A stretch of DNA of 48,344 bases from NCBI GenBank assembly GCA_903925745.1, contig CAIYGQ010000335.1:1-48344 (forward strand). Reading direction: 5' to 3'. Below the pieces are notes generated by a model. It saw nothing but the letters and a program-made list of their open reading frames with translations. It had not been told where the DNA came from and did no database searches. Source of the DNA: an uncultured Actinomycetes bacterium (GTDB taxonomy: Bacteria > Actinomycetota > Acidimicrobiia > Acidimicrobiales > Microtrichaceae). Every line of letters starts with the position of its first letter. Position 1 is the stretch's first letter. The translations under genes were made by a program, and so were the position numbers. Shown here piece after piece: positions 8,253-15,876 of the stretch.

Positions 8253-9449
8253 CTACTTCCTCGGCAGGCCGAGCACCCGCTCGGCGACGATGTTCCGCTG
8301 GATCTCGTTGGTCCCGGCGTAGATCGGGCCCGACAACGCGAACTCGTAGCCCTTCATCCACGGACCGTCGAGCTCCGCGTCCGCCCCCAGCAGGTCGAGT
8401 GCCGCCTCGTGGATGCGGACATCCAGCTCGGACCAGAAGACCTTGTTGAACGAGGAACGCGCTCCCGGCGACCGCCCCTCGACGATGCCGGTCACGTCGC
8501 CCAGCGTGTAGAGCGCGTAGGCCTCGGCGTCGACCCACGCGTCGACCACCCGGTCCGCCAGCGCCTCACCCAGTCGACCCGAGGCATCGCGTTCGCGGGC
8601 CAGGTCGAGCAGCCGGGACGCCGTCGCCTGGAAGCGCCCGGGCGACCGCAGCGTCAGGCCGCGCTCCGACGTGGTGGTCGCCATGGCCACACCCCAGCCC
8701 TGGTGCACCTCGCCCAGTGTCCCACCACGGGCCATGGTCCCGGCCGCCTCCTGCGGGTCCACCCCCAGTGCGGGCGTATCGGGGACGAACACGTCGTCGC
8801 AGAACACCTCGGCGAAGCCCTCGTCCCCGTCCAGTCGACCGAAACCGCGGACGGTCACACCGTCGGCGTCCAGGGGGACCAGGAAGTAGGTCAGGCCCCG
8901 GTGCCGCTCGGCCGCTCCGTCGGTGCGGAACAACCCGAACACGTGGGTGCAGAACGCCCCCCGGGTCGTCCAGGTCTTCTGGCCGGTCAACCGCCAGCCA
9001 CCGGCGTCGTCGTCGCGCACCGCCCGGGAGGAGACCGCCGCCAGGTCCGACCCGGCGTTCGGCTCCGACCACCCCTGGCACCACAGGTCGACCGCGGCTG
9101 ACATCCGGGGCAGGTAGTGGTCCTGCTGGGCCGGCGTGCCGAACTCGAAGATCGATGGAGCCAGGAGGAAGATGCCGTTCTGCGTGACGCGCTGCGGGGC
9201 ACCCGCCCGGTAGTACTCCTCCTCGAAGATCAGCCACTCCCACAGCGATGCGTCGCGACCGCCGTAGGCCGCAGGCCAGGACACGACCGCCCAACCCGCA
9301 TCGTGCAGCAACCGTTCCCACTCCAGGTGGGCGGCGAACCCGTCCCGGGTGTCGCCCGAGGGCAGGGCGGGGCGGGGCACGTTCGCCTCCAGCCAGGTGC
9401 GGCACTCCTCACGGAAGTTCGACTCGGCCTCGCTCCAGGTCAGGTCCAC
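8253..9449 (-). CDS. Acyl-CoA dehydrogenase, probable catalytic subunit of a pair
   Basis: A 398-residue acyl-CoA dehydrogenase. It shows WSEPNAGSDLAAV and LTGQKTWTTRGAFC (substrate/FAD-binding middle domain), TTTSERGLTL (a Glu at the helix position used as the base in isovaleryl- and long-chain-type enzymes) and the C-terminal IYAGTNEIQRNIVAERVLGLP. The short-chain-type Glu in the last motif (YEGT) is Ala here, so the base should be the earlier Glu. The GTG at 9449 removes an implausible arginine-rich extension. A palindrome (CTGAC-N5-GTCAG) lies 22 nt upstream. The next gene follows after 3 nt, so the pair probably forms one heteromeric enzyme; the acyl substrate is unknown. Confidence 0.92.
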   Translation of the reverse strand: MDLTWSEAESNFREECRTWLEANVPRPALPSGDTRDGFAAHLEWERLLHDAGWAVVSWPAAYGGRDASLWEWLIFEEEYYRAGAPQRVTQNGIFLLAPSIFEFGTPAQQDHYLPRMSAAVDLWCQGWSEPNAGSDLAAVSSRAVRDDDAGGWRLTGQKTWTTRGAFCTHVFGLFRTDGAAERHRGLTYFLVPLDADGVTVRGFGRLDGDEGFAEVFCDDVFVPDTPALGVDPQEAAGTMARGGTLGEVHQGWGVAMATTTSERGLTLRSPGRFQATASRLLDLARERDASGRLGEALADRVVDAWVDAEAYALYTLGDVTGIVEGRSPGARSSFNKVFWSELDVRIHEAALDLLGADAELDGPWMKGYEFALSGPIYAGTNEIQRNIVAERVLGLPRK

Positions 9450-9468
9450 GCCGCCAGTCTGCCGCGTG

Positions 9469-9488
9469 ACCTGACGACCCGTCAGATC
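9469..9488. promoter_or_regulatory. CTGAC-N5-GTCAG palindrome, site 1 (acyl-CoA dehydrogenase operon / xylA)
   Basis: CTGAC (9471-9475) and GTCAG (9481-9485) are reverse complements around GACCC, with flanking AC and ATC. The same layout recurs at 15111-15129 and 21162-21181. It sits in the 164-nt divergent gap, about 22 nt from the acyl-CoA dehydrogenase start, where a repressor would cover the -35 region. The rest of the gap shows nothing else recognisable. Confidence 0.6.
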
Positions 9489-9603
9489 CGTCCGGGGGAG
9501 GCACAGGATCGGCGACGCGGCACGCACGCAGCGACCTACCCTTCGACGCCGGGGCCGACGCGGCCGCCCGGCCGCACGGAACCAGAGGCCCACGACCAGC
9601 ACC

Positions 9604-9608
9604 GGAGG
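9604..9608 (+). promoter_or_regulatory. Ribosome binding site deciding the xylA TTG start
   Basis: GGAGG five nt before TTG 9614 fixes the start of xylA, which otherwise lacks a canonical start codon at the family N-terminus. Confidence 0.7.
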
Positions 9609-9613
9609 CAGCG

Positions 9614-10795
9614 TTGTCGGACCCAGCGTCGACGGACCCCCTCACCCCCCGACCCGAGCACCGCTTCACCTTCGGGCTCTGGACCGTCGGGAACCGCGGG
9701 CGGGACCCGTTCGGACACGAGACCCGCCCGCAGCTCGATCCGGTCGAGACGGTCCACCGCCTGGCCGAGCTCGGGGCCCACGGCGTCAACCTGCACGACG
9801 ACGACCTGGTCCCACCCGGCTCGACGCCCGCTGAACGCGACCGGATCGTCGGACGCTTCCGAGATGCCCTCGACGCCACGGGGATGCGCGTCCCGATGGC
9901 CACCACCAACCTGTTCTCCGACCCCGTCTTCGCCGACGGGGCGTTCACCGCGAACGACCCGACCGTCCGGAGGTACGCGATCCACAAGACGCTCCGCGCC
10001 ATCGAGCTGGGCGCCGAGCTCGGGGCCACGACCTACGTGATGTGGGGGGGCCGGGAGGGTGTCGAGTGCGACGCCGCGAAGGACGTGGCCGCCGCGCTCG
10101 ACCGCTACGCCGAGGCCGTCAACGTCTGCTGCGCACACGTTCGCAACCAGGGCCTGGACCTGCGATTCGCTCTGGAGCCCAAGCCCAACGAACCGCGGGG
10201 CGACCTGTTCCTGCCGACGGTCGGTCACGCGCTCGCCTTCATCGAGACGCTCGAGTGGCCCGACATGGTGGGCCTCAACCCCGAGTTCGCCCACGAGACC
10301 ATGTCGGGACTGTCGTTCCACCACGCGGTCGCCCAGGCCCTGTGGGCGGGCAAGTTGTTCCACATCGACCTGAACGCGCAGCGGATCGGCAAGTACGACC
10401 AGGACTTCCGGTTCGGCTCCGAGGGTCAGCGCGACGCGTTCTACACGGTTCGCCTGCTCGAGTCGTCGGGGTGGGACGGCATGCGCCACTTCGACGCCCA
10501 CGCCTACCGCACCGAGGACGTCGACGGCGTCTGGGACTTCGCGCGCGGCTGCATGCGCAGCTACCTGATCCTCGCCGAGAAGGCCCGCCGCTTCGACGAG
10601 GACCCCGAGATCGCCGAGGCCCTCGCCGACGCCGGTGCCGCCCGACTCCACGAGGCGCAGGTCGACTGGAACGACCCCGACCAGGTCGCAGCCGTCCGGG
10701 CGGAGGACTTCGACCTGGACGGACTGCGCGGCCGGGGACACGGCCACGAGCGCCTGGACCAGCTCGTGCTCGAGCTGCTCCTCGGGGTCCGGTGA
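9614..10795 (+). CDS. xylA: Xylose isomerase
   Basis: A 393-residue cytoplasmic TIM-barrel enzyme interconverting D-xylose and D-xylulose (and D-glucose/D-fructose). Diagnostic stretches are [15 protein letters not shown], the catalytic-His segment NLHDDDLVP (His61), the metal-site segment [10 protein letters not shown] (~187) and [19 protein letters not shown]. Length and motif spacing fit the actinobacterial class I enzyme. The start is TTG at 9614, supported by GGAGG at 9604-9608, five nt upstream. Its TGA overlaps the GTG of xylB (GTGA), so the two are translationally coupled. No xylose transporter or XylR-type regulator is encoded nearby. Confidence 0.96.
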   Translation: MSDPASTDPLTPRPEHRFTFGLWTVGNRGRDPFGHETRPQLDPVETVHRLAELGAHGVNLHDDDLVPPGSTPAERDRIVGRFRDALDATGMRVPMATTNLFSDPVFADGAFTANDPTVRRYAIHKTLRAIELGAELGATTYVMWGGREGVECDAAKDVAAALDRYAEAVNVCCAHVRNQGLDLRFALEPKPNEPRGDLFLPTVGHALAFIETLEWPDMVGLNPEFAHETMSGLSFHHAVAQALWAGKLFHIDLNAQRIGKYDQDFRFGSEGQRDAFYTVRLLESSGWDGMRHFDAHAYRTEDVDGVWDFARGCMRSYLILAEKARRFDEDPEIAEALADAGAARLHEAQVDWNDPDQVAAVRAEDFDLDGLRGRGHGHERLDQLVLELLLGVR

Positions 10796-12243
10796 GTCGA
10801 CCGCTCGTCGCCGGCGTCGACTCCTCGACGCAGTCGACCAAGGTCGAGCTGCGCGACCTCGCCACGGGCGAACTGGTCGCAGCAGGTCGGGCCCCGCACC
10901 CACCCACACACCCGCCCCGGTCGGAACAACATCCCGACCGGTGGTGGGAGGCACTCGTGGACGCCACCGCCCGCTGCGTCGACCACCTGGCGGACGTCGT
11001 CGCCATCTCCGTCGCCGCCCAGCAGCACGGACTCGTCTGCCTGGACGCTGCGGAACGGGTGCTCCGGGCGGCGCCCCTCTGGAACGACACCTCCGGATCC
11101 GACGAGGCCGACCGCATGGTGGCCCGGCTCGGCCGGCAGGCCTGGGCCGACGCCTGCGGCAGCATCCCCCTCGCCAGCTTCACGATCGCCAAGCTGGCCC
11201 ACCTGGCCGCGAGCGAGCCCGACGTCGTCGACGCCACCGCCCACGTGCTCCTGCCGCACGACGAGATCACCCGTCGACTCACCGGCCGCCGGACCACCGA
11301 CCGGGGTGACGCATCGGGCACCGGGTGGTGGTCACCGACGACGGGCACCTACCGCCTCGACCTGCTGGACCTCGCCGTACCCGACACCGTCGACGAGTCC
11401 TGGTTGCCCGAGGTGCTCGGCCCCACCGAGTCCCCGGGCGCGATCACCCCGACAGCCGCCGAGGCGCTCGGGTTGCCCAGCCACGTGGTGGTGGGGCCCG
11501 GCACCGGAGACAACATGGCCGCAGCGCTCGGACTGGCGCTCCGTCCCGGGGACGTCGCGCTCTCCCTCGGGACGAGCGGGACGGTGTTCACCACGAGCGA
11601 ACATCCGACCGCCGACCCGTCCGGTGCCGTCGCCGGGTTCGCCGACGCCACCGGTCGGTTCCTCCCGCTCGTCTGCACCCTGAACGCCACCGGCGTGAGC
11701 GACGCGGCGGCCCGGCTCCTCGGTGTCGACCTCACCACCTTCGACGCCCTGGTGCTCGACGCTCCACCCGGGGCCGGCGGCCTCACCCTGCTCCCCTACC
11801 TGTCGGGGGAACGCACCCCTGACCGCCCGACCGCCACCGGGGTCCTCGCCGGCCTCCGGCCCGACGTCGAGCCGATGCACCTGGCCCGGGCCGCGGTCGA
11901 GGGGGTGCTCTGTGGGCTGCTCGACGGCCACGACGCACTCGTCGGCCAACTCGAACGGCCCCCCGAGGGCGACCACCTGCTCGTCGGTGGCGGCGCCCGC
12001 TCGCCCGCCTACCGGCAGGTGCTCGCTGACCTGACCGGTCGCGAGTGGCTGGCGATCACCGACGACGAGACCGTCGCCCGCGGCGCCGCCGCGCAGGCCG
12101 CCGCCATCCTGGACGGCTCGACGATCGACGAGGTGACCGCACGGTGGGGGCGGCCCGAGGCGACACCGACGACGCCGGGGGACGGGGCATCGGGGGCGGA
12201 CAGGGTCCGCCGCGCCTACGACGAGCTCCGCGACCGCTCCTGA
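10792..12243 (+). CDS. xylB: Xylulokinase
   Basis: A 483-residue FGGY-family sugar kinase that phosphorylates D-xylulose with ATP to xylulose 5-phosphate for the pentose phosphate pathway. Features: the N-terminal phosphate loop [24 protein letters not shown] (substrate loop), [34 protein letters not shown], and a C-terminal [19 protein letters not shown]. The GTG start overlaps the xylA stop by four bases. A much longer upstream frame exists but is only the third frame of xylA. Confidence 0.95.
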   Translation: MSRPLVAGVDSSTQSTKVELRDLATGELVAAGRAPHPPTHPPRSEQHPDRWWEALVDATARCVDHLADVVAISVAAQQHGLVCLDAAERVLRAAPLWNDTSGSDEADRMVARLGRQAWADACGSIPLASFTIAKLAHLAASEPDVVDATAHVLLPHDEITRRLTGRRTTDRGDASGTGWWSPTTGTYRLDLLDLAVPDTVDESWLPEVLGPTESPGAITPTAAEALGLPSHVVVGPGTGDNMAAALGLALRPGDVALSLGTSGTVFTTSEHPTADPSGAVAGFADATGRFLPLVCTLNATGVSDAAARLLGVDLTTFDALVLDAPPGAGGLTLLPYLSGERTPDRPTATGVLAGLRPDVEPMHLARAAVEGVLCGLLDGHDALVGQLERPPEGDHLLVGGGARSPAYRQVLADLTGREWLAITDDETVARGAAAQAAAILDGSTIDEVTARWGRPEATPTTPGDGASGADRVRRAYDELRDRS

Positions 12244-12290
12244 GCGCCCCCGCTCCGTGGTGCACCGGCAGCCGCCGGCACGGGGCGCTC
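12242..12290. terminator. Nested hairpin between convergent xylB and ipdC
   Basis: A perfect 9-bp outer stem, GAGCGCCCC (12242-12250) with GGGGCGCTC (12282-12290), encloses an inner hairpin, CCGGC (12265-12269) with GCCGG (12274-12278). It begins inside the xylB stop codon. There is no T-run, but structure and place between two converging operons suggest a bidirectional terminator. Confidence 0.5.
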
Positions 12291-12324
12291 CCCGGGGATC
12301 GGTGCGTCGCGGGGCGGGGAGCGG

Positions 12325-13398
12325 TCAGGCGGTGAGGCGGCGCAGGGTCGCGTCCGCCTCGGCGATGATCCCGGCGATGATCTCGGCGACCGGCGGGGCC
12401 TGGTCGATCGCCCCGACCACCTGACCGGTCGGCAGGATCCCCACCTCCAGGTCACCGTCGACCACCGACGCCTTCGTCATCATCGGGGCGTTCGCCGCCA
12501 GCGCGACCTGCGACCACGACAGGTCCTGGTCGGCGTGCATCCGCACCCCGGTCCGGACCAGGTCGACCGGTGACAGACCGCTCTGCGAGGCGAAGCGGAG
12601 CGCGTTCGACGCGGCCCGGGGGAACCGCAGCGCCGCCGGCAACTTCTCCAAGGCATCGACCAACGCCGTTCGGATCACCCGCTGCGGGGCACCATCGATC
12701 GCCGACGTCACGACCGTCCCGGTGAGCGGGGTCCGCAGGTAGACGGCCTTCACCTCATCGGGCACCTGGCTCTCGGCGCTCAACAGGAACCGGGTCCCCA
12801 TGGCCACGCCGTCAGCGCCCAGGGCGAGCGCCGCCACCAGCCCCCGGCCGTCGTGGAACCCACCGGCACCCAGCACCACCACGTCCGATCCGGCCACCGC
12901 GTCAGCCACCTGGCCGAGCAGCAACGAGGTCGGCACCGACCCCGTGTGCCCGCCGCCCTCGCCGCCCTGTGCGATCACCGCGCTCACACCCAACTCCGCA
13001 ACCTTCTCGGCGTGTCGTCTGGCGCCGACCGTCACGATCGTCGTCACGCCGGCGTCGCGCAGGGCTGCGACCTGCTCCGGTCGGGGCGCCGCGGCGAAGC
13101 TCGCCACCGGCACGCCGCGGGACACGATCAGGTCGATCCGTTCCCGGGCGTCGGGCTGGCTCGGCAGCAGGTTGACGCCGAAGGGTCGGTCGGTCCGGTC
13201 CTGGACCTTCGTCACGGCGTCGTCCAACTCGTCGAGCGTCATCGTGGCCGAGGCCAGGATGCCCAGACCACCGGCCGAGCTCGTCGCCGCAGTCAGTCGT
13301 GCGCCCGCCACCCACCCCATGCCGGTCTGGACGATCGGGAACTCCACGCCGAACAGCGCACAGGCGCGGGTGTGCAGCGCCGGGTGCCGCTCCGTCAC
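12325..13398 (-). CDS. ipdC: IpdC, flavin-dependent oxidoreductase of steroid ring C/D degradation
   Basis: A 357-residue nitronate-monooxygenase-fold FMN protein. The stretches PIVQTGMGWVAGARL, GLGILASATMTLDEL, QGGEGGGHTGSVPT and GVAMGTRFLLSAES match my memory of mycobacterial IpdC (Rv3553) closely. In M. tuberculosis and Rhodococcus IpdC acts with IpdAB in degradation of the CoA-thioester formed from steroid rings C and D. Gene order ipdA-ipdB-ipdC is kept; its ATG overlaps the TGA of ipdB by four bases. Plain 2-nitropropane dioxygenase homologues share the fold but not this neighbourhood. Confidence 0.93.
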   Translation of the reverse strand: MTERHPALHTRACALFGVEFPIVQTGMGWVAGARLTAATSSAGGLGILASATMTLDELDDAVTKVQDRTDRPFGVNLLPSQPDARERIDLIVSRGVPVASFAAAPRPEQVAALRDAGVTTIVTVGARRHAEKVAELGVSAVIAQGGEGGGHTGSVPTSLLLGQVADAVAGSDVVVLGAGGFHDGRGLVAALALGADGVAMGTRFLLSAESQVPDEVKAVYLRTPLTGTVVTSAIDGAPQRVIRTALVDALEKLPAALRFPRAASNALRFASQSGLSPVDLVRTGVRMHADQDLSWSQVALAANAPMMTKASVVDGDLEVGILPTGQVVGAIDQAPPVAEIIAGIIAEADATLRRLTA

Positions 13399-14180
13399 TG
13401 ATCCGGCACCTCGGCGAAGCGCAGGCCACCCGGATCCAGCCGCTCCAGCTCTGCGGCCTCGACCTGGTCCGGACCCCGGCTCTCCGGGACCTCACCGGGA
13501 ACGACCACCTCGCAGCCCGACGCCTCGAGCACCTCGTCGATCGTCACTCCCGGGTGCACGGACCGCAACGTCAGCACCGGCACCCCCGAGTCGTCCGAGG
13601 CCGAGAAGTCGAACACGCACAGGTTGGTCACCACCCGCCGCACCTCGTGGAAGCGGGCCGACACCGGCCCCAGCTCGGCGGCACGGTCGTAGCCGATCCC
13701 GCACACGACGTCGACGGACTCGACCACCACCTTCGGTGAGTGGTTCGGCACCCAGTAGCTGGTCGTGTGGTTGATCGTGTTGCCGGGTGCACCGCGGAAC
13801 CCGAGCAGCTGCGACCGAGGCTGATGCCAGTCGCCGATCGCCGCGATGTTCTGGTTCCCATGACGGTCGACCTGCGTCGCACCCATCATCACGTGCCGGC
13901 GACCGTGCCAGAGCAGGCCGAACATCGAACGGTACGGGTTCCACGAGCCGACCACCCGCTGCGCCTGCCGCTCCGACTCGTCCAGTCCGACCGGCGGCAC
14001 GTTGTCGACCAGCGAGTAGAAACCGTCCGTCAGCGCCAGGTGCGGCTCGAACGTCGCCGCCGCCAACCGTCCTCCGATCAGCGGCAGGTTGCCGATCGGG
14101 TTGCACAACCGTTCCCCGTCCCCACGGAACGCCTCGGCGATCGCCACGGCACACACGTCGGCCCGACGTGCGCCGCTCAC
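13395..14180 (-). CDS. ipdB: IpdB, COCHEA-CoA hydrolase beta subunit
   Basis: A 261-residue CoA-transferase-fold protein. RRADVCAVAIAEAFRGDGE, GRRHVMMGATQVDRHGNQNI, FRGAPGNTINHTTSYWV and VVCGIGYDRAAEL parallel mycobacterial IpdB (Rv3552). With IpdA it hydrolytically opens the last steroid ring (ring C) of the CoA-thioester; despite the fold the complex is a hydrolase, not a transferase. The GTG at 14180 follows the ipdA stop by 31 nt, unusual because the neighbours overlap. The gap is explained by a 35-bp-period duplication of the ipdA end: the GTG still overlaps a relic TGA. Confidence 0.94.
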   Translation of the reverse strand: MSGARRADVCAVAIAEAFRGDGERLCNPIGNLPLIGGRLAAATFEPHLALTDGFYSLVDNVPPVGLDESERQAQRVVGSWNPYRSMFGLLWHGRRHVMMGATQVDRHGNQNIAAIGDWHQPRSQLLGFRGAPGNTINHTTSYWVPNHSPKVVVESVDVVCGIGYDRAAELGPVSARFHEVRRVVTNLCVFDFSASDDSGVPVLTLRSVHPGVTIDEVLEASGCEVVVPGEVPESRGPDQVEAAELERLDPGGLRFAEVPDQ

Positions 14181-14242
14181 CGGGCCACCTCGCCCAGCAC
14201 GGCGACCCCACTCACCGGGCCACCTCGCTCAGCTCGGCGACC
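14176..14242. repeat. Tandem duplication of the ipdA 3' end at the ipdA-ipdB junction
   Basis: Two 32-bp copies, 14176-14207 and 14211-14242, have period 35 and differ at two positions. Each copy encodes a Val-Ala-x-Leu-x-Glu-Val-Ala-Arg-stop tail on the minus strand. The real ipdA stop is in the distal copy (14212-14214); the proximal copy carries a second TGA overlapping the ipdB GTG. Confidence 0.85.
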
Positions 14243-15099
14243 TTGGCCTGGTAGCCCGATTCGTCGAGGTCGAGGAACTCGGCGCGGAAGTCGTCCCAGG
14301 CCTCGTCCGACTTCGCCGTGGCGGCGTAGCGGCGCTGGAACGCCTCGTCGCGCCCGTAGTCCGGAGGACACTCGGTGAAGTGCGCCCCGTTCGGGGTCTC
14401 GACGACCGCGGTCACGTCGAGGCGGGAGATCCCCTGGTGCGTCAGGTCGACACCACCGTCCCGCAACGACTCCGTCGGCACGATCCGCTCGGTCGTCACG
14501 AACGCCCGGTCGGCGGCGCGCACCATCAGGTCGTCCATGAACGGGTCCTCCCCCAGCCACACGGCGTTCCCGGACGCATCGGCCCGGTGCTGGTGGACGA
14601 TCGCAGCATCCAGCCGCAGCGCCGGGACCGCCAGCAGTTCCTCGCACTCGCCGCTCCCGGGTTCCTGGTACGGCGAGGTCACGGTCCGCAGGTGCGGCAT
14701 CATGCGCGGCACGTCGGAGCCGAGGCCCGCCCGGGTCGGCAGGAACGGCAACCGCCAGGCCGCGGCCTGCAACCCCAGCAGGAACATGCCCTCGTCCAGC
14801 TCGGTCGCCGTGATCGACCCCTGCTGGCGGGCGGCCCGGTAGTGGGGCTCGAGGGGGATCGAGTCGAGCGAGACGAACCCCGAGGTGACGTGGGTGGCCT
14901 GTCCGGAACGGCACAGCAGGCCGACATCGGGACCGCCGTACGCCACGATCGTCAGGTCGGTCAGGTCGGATCGCAGGATCTCCCGGATCAGCGCCATGGG
15001 CTTGCGCCGGCTGCCCCACCCACCGACACCGATCGTCATGCCGGACCGCAACTCGGCGACGACCTCGCTGGTGGTGGCGCGCTTGTCGGGTCCCGGCAC
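14212..15099 (-). CDS. ipdA: IpdA, COCHEA-CoA hydrolase alpha subunit
   Basis: A 295-residue CoA-transferase-fold subunit. ELRSGMTIGVGGWGSRRKPMA, VAYGGPDVGLLC, GLQAAAWRLPFLPTRAGLGSDVP and NGAHFTECPPDYGRDEAFQ line up with mycobacterial IpdA (Rv3551) over the whole length. IpdA carries the catalytic Glu of the IpdAB hydrolase. The GTG at 15099 is preceded by GGAG (15105-15108, minus strand) at 5 nt. It is the first gene of ipdA-ipdB-ipdC, with a -10-like TAGGTT and a strong palindrome directly upstream. KstR2, FadD3 and FadE30-type partners of this pathway are not in the window. Confidence 0.95.
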   Translation of the reverse strand: MPGPDKRATTSEVVAELRSGMTIGVGGWGSRRKPMALIREILRSDLTDLTIVAYGGPDVGLLCRSGQATHVTSGFVSLDSIPLEPHYRAARQQGSITATELDEGMFLLGLQAAAWRLPFLPTRAGLGSDVPRMMPHLRTVTSPYQEPGSGECEELLAVPALRLDAAIVHQHRADASGNAVWLGEDPFMDDLMVRAADRAFVTTERIVPTESLRDGGVDLTHQGISRLDVTAVVETPNGAHFTECPPDYGRDEAFQRRYAATAKSDEAWDDFRAEFLDLDESGYQAKVAELSEVAR

Positions 15100-15110
15100 G
15101 TGAACTCCAG

Positions 15111-15129
15111 ATCTGACGGTGTGTCAGAT
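15111..15129. promoter_or_regulatory. CTGAC-N5-GTCAG palindrome, site 2 (ipdABC operator)
   Basis: ATCTGAC (15111-15117) and GTCAGAT (15123-15129) are perfect reverse complements around a 5-nt centre. The site lies between the -10-like TAGGTT and the ipdA ribosome binding site, covering the expected transcription start. It differs from the mycobacterial KstR2 site (a CAAG-nn-CTTG core). Confidence 0.7.
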
Positions 15130-15132
15130 CAC

Positions 15133-15138
15133 AACCTA
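15133..15138 (-). promoter_or_regulatory. -10-like box of ipdABC
   Basis: TAGGTT on the minus strand places transcription start near 15126, inside the palindrome, giving a short leader with a GGAG ribosome binding site. Confidence 0.5.
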
Positions 15139-15177
15139 GACGCCACCCGTGCCGGCGGTGCAACCGCCCGCCTCCGC

Positions 15178-15183
15178 TACGGT
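15178..15183 (+). promoter_or_regulatory. -10 box of the lipoprotein gene, leaderless type
   Basis: TACGGT ends 8 nt before the ATG at 15192, so the transcript would begin at or next to the start codon. Confidence 0.5.
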
Positions 15184-15191
15184 GATTGGCC

Positions 15192-15851
15192 ATGACCAAC
15201 TCCACCGGACCGACCGACCGCCTCGACCGCCGGGTGGGAACCGGTCGCCGCCGGGCCACCCGCACCGCGATCGGTGCGGCCGCAGCGCTGCTCGCCATCG
15301 TCCTGATCGCCTCCGGCTGCAGCGGCGGGGACGACGACGCGGCGTCCACGACGACCACCTCGGATGCGTCGACGATCCAGGACGGATCGGACAACCCGGA
15401 CCAGGGCAACGACCAGGGTGGGTCGAGCACGGTCCCGCTGCAGACCGTCCCGGACGACCAGTTCGACCAGGTCATCGTCGACCTACAGGCGAAGGTCGAC
15501 GGCGCCGGTGACACGTGCGGGTTGCTGGAGGTCGTCGTCAGCTCGGGCAACCTGCCGGTCCCGTCCAACGCCACCCAGACCCAGCAGGCGGTGGAGCTGC
15601 TCTCCGGGGTACTGAAGCGGCTGGGCGCCTCACCCCCGCCCGGACAGGAGGCAGCGGGAGCCGCGCTCTCCGACGCGGCCGACAAGCTGCTGGTCGACGG
15701 CGAGCAGAGTGGCTGGGACCCATCGACCTTCGGGGACTCTGACACCATCTCCGCCGAGGCACAGACCGCCCTCGGACAGATCGCCGCCACCTGTCCCAAC
15801 CTCGGCGGCGGCACCGCCGGTCAGGCCGGGGGCCCCCAGCCCTCGGGCTGA
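15192..15851 (+). CDS. Putative lipoprotein of unknown function
   Basis: About 219 residues. A basic N-terminus (GTGRRRATR) leads into a hydrophobic helix (AAALLAIVLIASGC) ending in a lipobox-like IASGC, so the mature protein would start at Cys and be lipid-anchored outside the membrane. A Thr/Ser/Asp-rich linker (DDDAASTTTTSDAST) follows, then a roughly 120-residue helical domain with two cysteines (DTCGLLE and AATCPNL) that could form a disulfide. I recognise no family. It is divergent from ipdA and shares its upstream region, but a link to steroid uptake is only a guess. The ATG at 15192 is favoured over TTG 15186 by the promoter spacing. Confidence 0.8.
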   Translation: MTNSTGPTDRLDRRVGTGRRRATRTAIGAAAALLAIVLIASGCSGGDDDAASTTTTSDASTIQDGSDNPDQGNDQGGSSTVPLQTVPDDQFDQVIVDLQAKVDGAGDTCGLLEVVVSSGNLPVPSNATQTQQAVELLSGVLKRLGASPPPGQEAAGAALSDAADKLLVDGEQSGWDPSTFGDSDTISAEAQTALGQIAATCPNLGGGTAGQAGGPQPSG

Positions 15852-15876
15852 CCCGGACCGCACGACACCATCGGGC

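Noticed and set aside
10042-10791. Long N-terminal extension of xylulokinase
   Set aside because: It is the arginine/proline-rich alternative frame of xylA; the kinase begins at GTG 10792 with its phosphate loop and overlaps the xylA stop.
14177-15814. Long minus-strand frame across ipdA and the lipoprotein gene
   Set aside because: Composition is typical of a shadow frame in high-GC DNA, and it is antisense to or out of frame with clearly conserved genes.
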